Shown here piece by piece: positions 47,400 to 56,900 of a DNA stretch of 64,000 nucleotides. How positions within the stretch are numbered: position 1 is the first letter of the stretch; every line of letters starts with the position of its first letter. The notes beneath the pieces are model-generated. The model was given only the letters and a program-made list of their open reading frames with translations, made no database searches and was not told where the DNA came from. This DNA comes from Persicaria tinctoria (lineage: Eukaryota; Streptophyta; Magnoliopsida; Caryophyllales; Polygonaceae): contig JBANSL010000003.1 of the NCBI GenBank assembly GCA_037127255.1, forward strand, positions 25,183,314 through 25,247,313, read 5' to 3'. The position numbers were made by a program, and so were the translations under genes.

Positions 47400-47740
47400 T
47401 CTCTCTCCTCAAACAGGTCGAAGAGAAGAACGTCAGGGCGATTTCGATTTGGCGAGGGGCGAACTGTTGCATCCCGCACGTAGTGCCCACACTGCTCCGG
47501 CGCTCAGTGGCTGCCTATGGTGGCGAAGGCGCCTCCGCTTACGGCTGCTGGCCTGCGACTTGGTTTTTTCTTTCTTCCCCAAACCAGGCTGAAGAGAAGG
47601 ATACCAGGCGATTGCGATTTGGCGAAGGGCGAAGAGAAGGTCCCGCACATAGTAGCGCACCCCGTTCCGGCACTCAGTGGCTGGCTGTGGCGGAGACGAC
47701 GCCTCTGCTCATGGCTGCTAGCCTGCGGCGGGTGCCCTAG
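47400..47740. repeat. GC-rich tandem duplication within the CACTA element
   Basis: Two diverged copies of about 170 bases (AGAGAAG...GCGATTTCGATTTGGCGA...GGGCGAA near 47410 and 47590). Could be the leader region of a captured gene. Overlapping frames here are not convincing. Confidence 0.6.
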
Positions 47741-48294
47741 TCCTCACTCAGTCCGATCCGAGTCCCCGCTGCAGCAACCGTTAACCTTCTTCCCAAATTC
47801 GATTGAAAAGGTTAGTTTTTTGCACCAGCTTATAGTTTGTCAATTTCTGCTCTAAATTTGTTTTGAGATTCAATTTATAGGTAGGATATAAGAATTCATT
47901 TAGGGTTTGGTTTTGGAAACCCATTTTGTGGAATTTTGATTAGGGTTAGTGATTTTGACAATCAATTTTGTGCATTTGTGAATTTAATTTTGGGGCTGTT
48001 AATTGAATTTGTGAATGCTAAAATGTCCCATGGACTGATTCCAGTTTTCTTGTTTGAGTTGCTTGAAAACTTGCCACCGAGTGCTTCAGCTTCTTGTGTA
48101 TTACTATATACTTCTTGGTTTAGTAGATGTAGAGGCAAATTATCTAGGTTTGTTGTACTCCAACCAGTCTTTTCCTCTTTGAAAACATCCTAACTTTTCT
48201 TCACAAATTTACCAGTTCTATGGCAATCTTTTTCCTCCAATTTTTTACACTGACATAGTCGGAGAGCCTAACTATCAGTAATTTTGTCTTGCAG

Positions 48295-48975
48295 TGGTCA
48301 AGTCATTTCAGTATACATCCCTGACTAGCGTTATGCTTCTGGATTGCTAGACAATACCCTGTGTCCTTTTGCTGACTCGTATTTTCTTGAAGACAAAGTA
48401 TGGATTTAAGAAAATCGTTGCTGTAATTATCTGTGTTGCTGCTTCCATCATGCTGGTATTTTCAGATGCCTTCATAGGTGATCGCGCAGGTAACCAAGTC
48501 TTCTAGTTCACTTTTGCACTTTTGGCCTTCCTCTTACTTCATAAGATGCGTACGATGCCAGTTACTAATTACTGTCTGTGTTAACTAGTTTAGTAGTTTG
48601 CTATACGAAATGATTCATCTCCTTAGGTTGAATTGTCTTTGTTTGGAGAAATGTTTACCTCATTGATGTTTTGATCAAATTCTCTTACAGAATTACTTAT
48701 ATGATCCATTCTTAGACTGTTTACACAACTCTTGACTCTGTGTATGGCCAACACAGGTACAATTTGAGAATGTTGTGACTTCTCTTGCAGAACTAATGTT
48801 GCTCTATCACTTCTTGCCTTCTCAGTCTGAAATTCCATCTAGTTTTATCTAAAGCTTCTTTCACCAATTTAATTTAAAACAATTACTGCTGTTGTTTGTA
48901 GCCGGAAGTGCACCTGTGAAAGGTGACTTGTTCGCCATTGCTGGCGCCACACTCTATGCTGTGAGTAACGTCACC
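48295..48975 (+). pseudogene. Captured SLC35F (DUF914) transporter exons
   Basis: Exon-like 48295-48490 follows TCTTGCAG and ends GCGCAG|GTAACC. It encodes SVMLLDC, a stop where the family has Trp, then LLTRIFLKTKYGFKK and VFSDAFIGDRAG. A second exon from about 48902 follows TTTGTAG and encodes GSAPVKGDLFAIAGATLYAVS. Both are hallmarks of plant SLC35F solute-carrier proteins (multi-pass membrane transporters of the nucleotide-sugar family). Introns are retained, so capture was at DNA level. Only a fragment is present and it carries a nonsense codon. Confidence 0.75.
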
Positions 48976-49164
48976 AATTTAATTTAAATATTGGTTCTTT
49001 TTTAATACCATCTCGAATTTTCATTACCTTCCCTATTGATTCTTATTGTGGTTGCATTACTTCTTATTTTTTCGCGTTATCAGGAATATCTTGTTCTCCT
49101 TAATACACAAGTTGGTAATACATAAGTACAATTATATAAAAACTAGTTCTCCTTAATTGATTGT

Positions 49165-49830
49165 TGTTTCAGTCTGTTGCATTCCACAAGTTCACACAGG
49201 AGTTGTTGCAAGTGCTTCTGCTGCAAGGAATTAGGGCTTATCTATACTAGCAGAAGACATACATGTTAGTAGTTGAATTTTGAGTGTTAGGAAATTTTTA
49301 GTGGTAAAATTTATGCTGTTTGAATCCCCATGCTATTTGTTTATGCTATTTGTTTGAGTCGCTTGAAAGCTTTCCATCGAGTGTAATAGCGTATGAGTAA
49401 TTAATAAAATGCTTCTAACATGGCCCTTTCTGTCTTCAACTTCTTGTGTATTATTGTTGCGGGATAATGTATTGAAGTTGGTGATGCTGATGATAGCCGA
49501 GACTCACTCGATCTGAACCTTATTAACTTTGTTCTCCTTGATTATTTTTTCAGTCTCGTACATTCCACATGTTCAAGGACACAGTAGCTATTGCAAGTGC
49601 TTCTGCTGCTAGGAATTATGACTTAACTATACTAGCAGAAGACATACAGGTTAGTTGTTGAATTTCGAGTGTTAGTGGTAAAATTTATGTTATTTCAATC
49701 CCCATGCTATTTGTTTGAGTGACTTGAAAACTTGTCATCGAGTGTAGTAGTGTATGATTAATTAATATGCTTCTAATTTAGCAAATTAAATGGGCCTTTT
49801 CTGTGTTTATCTTCTTGTTGTTTTTGGTTC
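49165..49830 (+). repeat. Tandemly duplicated exon-like segment in the CACTA element
   Basis: Two ~270-bp copies (about 49165-49460 and 49545-49820) share TTCCACA-GTTCA, GCAAGTGCTTCTGCTGC, ATACTAGCAGAAGACATACA and intron-like flanks. The second copy has TTTCAG and ACATACAG|GTTAG splice-like sites around an open stretch ending NYDLTILAEDIQ. I do not recognise the gene; the first copy has a stop. Confidence 0.6.
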
Positions 49831-50768
49831 AATTACAAGTTAGATTTCGGCTTCTAACATGTCTTCTTTTTCTCATAGAAATACAATAAGATGCGTGAAT
49901 GAGGACATGAATGCTTGCTTGACATCACTTGTTGGAACAGTTGTAAAAAGATATGTACTTGCCATATTCAAGTTCTCTATTGAAAGGAGTTGTTGAGCCA
50001 AGCTTGCACAATCTGATGCGTTCATACAATCTGTCCTTGGATCCTTGTTTGCAGAATTGGTTACCTTGGATGTTCATCCCCAGAGTGTAGTTCTTTTACC
50101 GAAGGAAAGCTCTTTTGTTGGGCGTTGTATTGTGAATTTAGAAAAGATTTTTTACTTAGACAATAATTAGATTGTATATAGACAACGGGTAAAAAGTACA
50201 TAAACAATGGTTTTAGTGTACTTGGACAACATCTAGATTGTATATAGACAACAGTTCAATTGTATTTAGACAACGGCTATACGGTTAAATGGTATATACA
50301 CAACGGTTATGGTGTACCTAAACAATAATGAGATTGTATATATACAACGATTTAATTGTATATAGACAACGGTTAAAACAAAATTTAGACAACGAGGATA
50401 TGGGACATAAACAACGGTTATATGGCACATAGACAATGGTTGTGGTGTACCTAGACAACAGTTAGATTGTACATAAACAACAGTTATATGATACATAATC
50501 AACGGTTATATGACAGATAAATAGCGGTTATATGACACATAAACAACGGTTAAAGCCGTTTAATATAGATTGTTCCAAATTTCCAAGTCACATGGACAAC
50601 GGTTATGGAACATCTTTGACAACGGTTATAACCGCTGTCTTAAAGAACCGTTGTCATAGGTTCAACCATTGTTTTACCTAAAACCGCACTGACATAAACA
50701 ACAGTGCAATAACCGTTGTCTATGTTGATAAATAACCGTTGTCTAAGACCTTTTTTGTACTAGTGTAT

Positions 50769-50873
50769 AGACATTGGTTTTATAACCGATGTGGTTAAGT
50801 TTGGATTTTTTTACATCACTCGCTAACACGTCGAATTTTATACCCGATGTCTATTAACATTATTCTAATAGTG
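50769..50873. mobile_element. Right end of a second CACTA-like element
   Basis: Words like ACCGATGT and ACCCGATGTC lead to CTAATAGTG at 50873, which reads CACTATTAG on the other strand. The left part before 46347 has similar words, so the 46347-50765 CACTA seems to have inserted into this older element. Its left terminus is not identifiable. Confidence 0.4.
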
Positions 50874-50879
50874 AGAGTT

Positions 50880-51450
50880 TTGACATTTACAATAATTTAG
50901 GTCTTCGTAATCTCATGCTCTCGGATAGGTCACCTACTTGATTTTTTTTCCTAATAAAAAAAAAGTAGTTGATTAAGTCAAAACACAATTAAACAACTAA
51001 TCAAAATTGAATGAGCTGTTTTACGTACTAATATGTGCACCGTGACTTATACTTTTCGAGGAGCTATTTTTATTCATTTTATTTTATTTATAAATTTTAA
51101 AAAAATCAACATTATTTATTAAACTTTTTTTTTATTTTATCAAAAACTACCATCAACAATCTCAATCTACTAATTATTATTGCAGGATCCAGAGCTTGAA
51201 GTTCTCGTCCGGAAGGACGCTCTAAGGCTAGGATGACCTGTGTTTGGTTCTTCAGTCTCTAATTCCTTTCCTTGTTGTCTAAAAAAAAATCTACTAATTA
51301 TTATAAAGATATTTTTATAAAATATAGACCAAAATACCTACATTAATAAAAAATTAAAATAATATATTTTGTTAAATAAAACGAATAATTAAAAAACTTT
51401 ATAAAATAATAATTTTTTTAAAAATTATTTATAAAAAAATTTAACTCTTT
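50880..51450. repeat. LINE tail plus duplicated segment (pair of 33046-33510)
   Basis: 50880-50960 is a LINE 3' end (AGGTCACCTACTTG...CCTAATAAAAAAAAA) matching 33046-33110. 50963-51450 is colinear with 33117-33510 apart from the small LINE insertion at 51181-51289. Confidence 0.7.
51181..51289 (+). mobile_element. Severely 5'-truncated LINE insertion
   Basis: About 109 bases: the last codons of a LINE ORF2 (DPELEVLVRKDAL), a short 3' UTR ending CCTTGTTGTCT and an A9 tail. Perfect 15-bp duplications TCTACTAATTATTAT (51166-51180, 51290-51304). The uninterrupted site is at 33392-33406. Confidence 0.9.
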
Positions 51451-51543
51451 AAAATAGGTGTAAAAATAAAATAAAATAAAATAACCTATATTTTAAGAAA
51501 GTCTCTCAAAAAAACTTGTCAAACCTCTCATTCTCATCTATAG

Positions 51544-51715
51544 AATGGGTGGAAGCCAACGCGCACCAAAGCCTGACGGTGACAAGGAAGGGGTGCCACG
51601 GCGGCGGAAACGCAACACGTACGAACGAAGCGAATATTCAATTATTTTGTGAATCAGCTCCCTTCAAAGTTTGTGATTCAGATCTTTTGATTTTTTTTTT
51701 TTTTTAATTTCAAAG
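51544..51715. repeat. Copy of the 37742-37895 segment
   Basis: GGGTGGAAGCCAACGCGCACC onward, about 90% alike to 37742-37895. Undivided relative to the E1/E2 target. Confidence 0.7.
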
Positions 51716-51719
51716 AATG

Positions 51720-52908
51720 TGAGACATCGCATCCGAAATTCGCCATAGGACAAGGAGAAACCAGATGTAGAGAATCAAGATAATTTTCAACTTCATAGTT
51801 TGGTGTTTGGGATTTTGGTTTCGATTCAGAAAGTACATAATATATTGGACTCGTCACCTCGTATGCACCACGCTAATATGTAAGTCGAGTGAGTTTTATC
51901 GTAAAAGCGATTGACAATAAAGCTTGTTTGTTTATATCATCAATAAGACTCTATGCCTCTTCACATCCCTATCTCAACGGAAAGGGCTCCACGAAAATCC
52001 AACTATTCAAGGGACATCAACAGTGACGCAAAAAGACCACGACACCAGCGTCGAGGTTACGATCACACGACGACAGAAAGTTGCGTTGATGAGAGGGTCT
52101 CTTCTTTGACTATTTCTCCCTTGCTTGCAGCGGTCAGAGAAATGTGGTGGTGGTGCCGTGGTGGTGACGATGATAGTGGCGGATGATGGGGGATGTAGGA
52201 AGGTGATGTTAATAATAATCGGAATTTTCGGAATTTGGGGGGTTTGTGTTGGTGGGCTGATGTGGGAGTTGTTGGGCCGAGCAGCCCATGCGTGTGTGAT
52301 CCGGTTTACTTAACTCGGCCCCTTTTGTCTTAATTTTGAGGTAGACCGGGTTCAACTCTTTCTTCCCCATACAATGAAACAACCGTCATTTGCATTTCTT
52401 CCCCCCTCAAACTGCCGGCGAGGGAGAGAGTGAGGTGTGATCTTTTACTTATTCTTCTTCTGTTTCTGTCGGCAGTTGTGGAGAGGGTATCGCCAATTTT
52501 CTCCTCGCCTGGTATTTCATCTTCTTATCCACTCTCAATTTCAGCACTTAAAATCTTGTCTTTTCTGTGGTCGGTTTAGGGTTTATGCTTTCTGTTGCCT
52601 ACGGATCTGGGATTGTCTCCAAATCAGTACTTTCCCCCCAATTGATCTTAGTTTGAATCTGTACACTCCTTAGGACTTCCCGGATGATTGGTTTTGTGTT
52701 TGAGTATCATGAATCTGTCATGTTTAGTGAAATGGAAGGTCTGGATGACTCAGATTTCGCATCAATTCCTCAAACCCCAGTGTCGATCTTCTTAAAGAAC
52801 CGTACTTGATTGAATTTATGTACACAATTAGTTCAATTTTCATCTAATTTTCAGAAATAAGGGAAGAAATTTCAGTTTCACTAGCTTGTTTCTGCAACCA
52901 AAATCACA
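51720..52908 (+). promoter_or_regulatory. Upstream region and 5' leader of SEN2
   Basis: 51720-52330 has no confident gene. It includes a GTGGTGGTG-rich stretch near 52142-52190 that could be leader sequence of a gene on the minus strand. 52390-52500 is pyrimidine-rich, with a possible 5' UTR intron before the SEN2 start (TTTTCAG at 52848-52854). Confidence 0.4.
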
Positions 52909-53616
52909 ATGGGGCCAAGATGGAAAGGGAAAGCTGCAAAAGCCAAAGCCCTAGAGCAGCCCATGTCTAAGACCCTTTCAGATCTCCAATCATCATTGAT
53001 CCAGTCGAACTCCGAGGGACTCCTTTCTGGATCCACCGTTCTCCTTGAAGCAGATTCACAACAAACCCTCCTCCTGAATCAGGCTTGCTTTGGGCGTCCG
53101 ATCGTCACGCCCCAAAGCGACAAGCAATGGTTCCAGCTCGGCCTGGAAGAAGCCCTCTTCCTCCACCATTCCTTAGGGTGTTTGAGGATCCTTGCCCCTG
53201 CCAAGGGGCTATGGCATTACATGTGTTCAGAAGTCGAATCATTCCCCGAGCTTTACAAAGCATACTCTCATCTGAGGACAAAGAACTGGGTGGTGAGGCC
53301 AGGCTCTCAGTATGGCGTCGATTATGTCGCCTACCGCCACCACCCGGCCCTTGTTCACTCCGAATTCGCCGTGCTTGTGGTTTCGGATGGCACGAGTGGG
53401 AGGTTACGGGTCTGGTCGGATTTTCATTGCACGCTCCGGCTGTGTGGGAGCGTTGCTAAGACACTCTTAGTCATGGAAGTCCTGAGGAACAATGAATCTG
53501 ATGCCAATTTTCCGACATGTTTAGATGAGTTTAGGATCGTGGAGAGAACTGTCACTCGATGGAGCCCGCAAAGGAGTCGCGAGGAACAAACTGATGTTGA
53601 AGATTGTGTGATTTAG
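52909..53616 (+). CDS. SEN2: tRNA-splicing endonuclease subunit SEN2
   Basis: Catalytic subunit of the tRNA-splicing endonuclease, which cuts the 5' splice site of intron-containing pre-tRNAs in a heterotetramer. 235 residues, matching plant SEN2 (about 237-250). The start MGPRWKGKAAKAKAL is the conserved plant amino end. The central part (DKQWFQLGLEEALFL) belongs to the amino-terminal region. The catalytic domain begins LYKAYSHLRTKNWVVRPGSQ. The triad can be placed: Tyr142 in DYVAYRHHP, His150 in LVHSE and Lys184 in GSVAKTLL. The CDS is a single exon, as in relatives. Intact. LINE-B is inserted about 275 bases beyond its stop, possibly within or near the 3' UTR. Confidence 0.93.
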   Translation: MGPRWKGKAAKAKALEQPMSKTLSDLQSSLIQSNSEGLLSGSTVLLEADSQQTLLLNQACFGRPIVTPQSDKQWFQLGLEEALFLHHSLGCLRILAPAKGLWHYMCSEVESFPELYKAYSHLRTKNWVVRPGSQYGVDYVAYRHHPALVHSEFAVLVVSDGTSGRLRVWSDFHCTLRLCGSVAKTLLVMEVLRNNESDANFPTCLDEFRIVERTVTRWSPQRSREEQTDVEDCVI

Positions 53617-53952
53617 TTCACATTTTGATGGCAACTCCGATCCATCAAGTGTTATGATTTCTAAAGATGGAATGCATTTGAATTGATGGTGGCGCTGTTG
53701 TAACGTCCCTGATTTAGTTTTTAGTCTTTTAAGCTTGATTTTTTGTTGGGATTTTCATTTAGATACATTTTGGGGTTAAATTCAGTTGCTTTTCCAATTT
53801 GGCAGTGGGTATTTATTTAGCCATTTAGACGAAATCTTAATTATCTAGTTAGTAATTATCTAGTTAGTCCTTGCTCAAAAAAAGAAATTACATTTTTTTT
53901 TTTTTTTTTTTTGAATACAAGGAAAGATTTAGGATAGCAGACCACAGGCGGT

Positions 53953-56900
53953 CTAACTCAATCCTAGAGCGTCCTTACGGACGAGAACACGCAGTTCTTC
54001 ATTGGCCTCCAAAGCTTCGTCGGCAGGGATACAGTAAGCCAGATGCGCAATCCAATCTGCAACCGTATTTGCTTCCCTGAAAATATGACGAATTGAAACA
54101 GAATTAAATTTACACAAAAGTAGTCTAATCTCCGTTACCAAGATTTCGATAATCCAAGGGCAACTCCATTCGCCCAAAAGAACTTTAACAATGGTAAGAT
54201 TATCCCCCTCTATAAGGACATTATCCAAACGTAGAGAGTCGGCTCTTAGCAAGCCATTACGTAGGCCAAGAGCTTCCGCATAGATAGGGGGCATACCACC
54301 ACATAAACCCCCACTAAGGGAGATTACAGAAGCATCCGGGTTACGGATAACAAAACCAAAGGATGCCTTACCACACAGTAACCTAGAACCATCAAAATTT
54401 AGTTTAACATAATTAAGGGGTGGTTTAGCCCATATCACATGTCTTTTCTTGTTTTTAGGTTTATAGCCACTAGAACTATGATGAAGCGGAGGGCTTCTGT
54501 TAGGGTTATCATCCCAATCATCCAATTTTAAATTAAAATATGATGCTTGAATCCAAGTTTGTTGTGCCGTTAGGAGTAAGGCCTTAATACGGTTCAGGTC
54601 TGGAGCATCCGTAGGGTTAAAAACGAGGTGGTTCCTATGAGTCCAGAGAGCCCACCAGCAGAATGCAAGGTTCGACATTAGCTTAGGGCCAATATGGTCA
54701 CGAATGCTTTCTAGAGCTCTATCATTCCTATGGTTATTAAAGTTGCATCTCAAATTAACGGGTAAAGAAATATTAAGAATAGCTAGAACCTGTTTTGTCA
54801 TTATACAGTCTAGTAGAATATGGTTGGTCGATTCCAAAGTGCAGTCCCCGAACATACATGCCATAGGAACAGAGACATGCGAACGTTGTAGTCGTTCCTT
54901 AGATGGCAACCCATCTCGAGGAATCTTCCAAAGGAAGTGCTTAATCTTCGGAGGGACATCAAGCTTCCAAATCCAAGGACAGTGGAAATTATGCAGTTGG
55001 GAGCCATTCGGGATCATTGTCGAAGCCGACTTGGTCGTAAACCACCCAGACGGGCTAGGACCCCAATACAGTCTATCCGTGATGTGTAGAACTGGCAGAT
55101 GAATAGCCAGAATCTCATCTATAACATGTTGAGGAAGAACACTCGCAAGATCTCTTGTTAAAGCACAGATATCCCAACAATTGGAGTCCGTAAGAAAACG
55201 ACTCACCTTCCAAGACAATTGATCAACTGAAAGAGGAAGCACCAGATGATCAAGGAGCAAACCTTCTGAGGCCCAATAGTCCGACCAAAAGTTAATCGTA
55301 CGGCCATCGCCAACCACCCATCGAAGTCCTTTTGCAAAAACTTTCCGAATAGGCATCAGTTTTGACCACTGCCAAGAGGTTCCACCCTTCTGTTGGTAAG
55401 AAAGTAATTCAGTACCTTTAAGATATTTTTCTTTGATTACCTGAACCCAGACATTAGTCGGTTCAGCAATGATTTTCCATAGGAGTTTCATTTGTAATGC
55501 AGTGTTCATGGTTTCGGCTTTGTAGATCCCTAAACCGCCTGCCAAGGTGTCTGAACGGATTTTATCCCAGCTAATAAGAGGAGTCGACGACGCTGGTTTG
55601 TTCCAGAAAAATTGTCGGTACACCTTATCCAGTTCATCAAGGATAGAAACGGGAAGCATAAAAGATTGCATCAGGAATGTCGGTTGAGCACTGAGATTAG
55701 ATTTAATTAGGACCTTACGTCCTTCTGATGATAGCGAAGAAGCTTTCCATTTGGAAAGTTGTGCCTTAGTTTTTAGAACAACTTGATTGAAAGTTTCTTT
55801 ATTAGCCCGTCCATTAATAATAGGACATCCAAGATATTTTTCAATTGTCGTGGAGTGCGAAATTCCTAATCTCGAAGAGATCGAAGAAATAGTCGCTCGA
55901 CCAACATTAGGGGAGACTTGAAAATTTGATTTATGAAAGTTTACTTTCTGGCGTGATATTAAGCAATATCGTTGAACAATAGTTGCAACTTTGAGAGCAG
56001 CTGAATCTGTAGCCTTAGCAAAGATAATGATATCATCGGAAAAAGCTAGAAATGGAATTTTAGTGCCATTTTTAGAGAAACTCAAACCCAAATCCTTATC
56101 GACGGTAGACGCTGTATGAAGCGAACACGCTAGAAGTTCAGACGCGAGAATAAACAGAAATGGAGAAAGCGGATCTCCTTGTCTGAGGCCCTTTTGTGGG
56201 AAGAATTGGTTTGTGGGACCATCATTTACTAGTACGGAGAAAGAAACCGTAGAAACACACTCCTTAATCCATGCCACAAATTTAGGATGGAATCCAAACT
56301 TTTGCAGAGTTTTGTATAAAAAGGACCATTCAATTCTGTCATAAGCTTGTTCCATGTCTAGCTTGATAGCCATCAATCCACTCTTGCCCTTCTTATTACG
56401 AAAGGAATGGAATGCTTCATGTGCAATTAGGATGTTATCCTGAATAGAACGACCTTTTGCAAAGGCACCCTGTAATGGGTGAATAAGACTATCCACAATT
56501 GGAGCTAGCCCTAAGGCAAGAATTTTCACAATAATCTTATAAACAGTTGAACACAGGCTAATCGGCCTATACTGATTAACAGTAGTTGGATCATCCGTCT
56601 TAGGAATAAGCGAAATGAAAGTATGATTAATCTGCTTTAAAAGCTTACTTGTAACAAAGAAACTCTTAACAGCTTTGACGACAGATGGCCCGACAATATG
56701 CCAGTACTTTTGGTAGAACCCTGCAGGCATACCATCAGGGCCAGGAGATTTATCTGGCGCTATGGAGAAAACTGCAGTTTTAATCTCTGCATTTGACACA
56801 GGAGCCACGAGTGCGACATTAGCTGCATCAGAAACTTCAGATTGAATGACGTGTAGATCAGAATCAAAACTGAAAGATTGGGGTACTGATGACTGAAATC

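Larger units (their letters stand above)
46347..50765. mobile_element. CACTA transposon, non-autonomous, carrying gene fragments
   Basis: Ends CACTAGTACAAAAA and TTTTTTGTACTAGTG with 3-bp duplications TAT (46344-46346, 50766-50768). Dense subterminal arrays of AACCGTTGTC (46370-47180) and its complement GACAACGGTT (50150-50750), typical of CACTA transposase-binding sites. No transposase recognised. The 3-kb interior holds exon-like sequence of SLC35F and unassigned exons, with internal tandem duplications. Confidence 0.93.

Noticed and set aside
47274..47855. Frames of 70-112 codons at the GC-rich start of the CACTA cargo
   Set aside because: Multiple frames open over an internal duplication; no recognisable product.
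53085..53459. 124-codon frame overlapping SEN2
   Set aside because: Alternative frame of the conserved SEN2 coding sequence.
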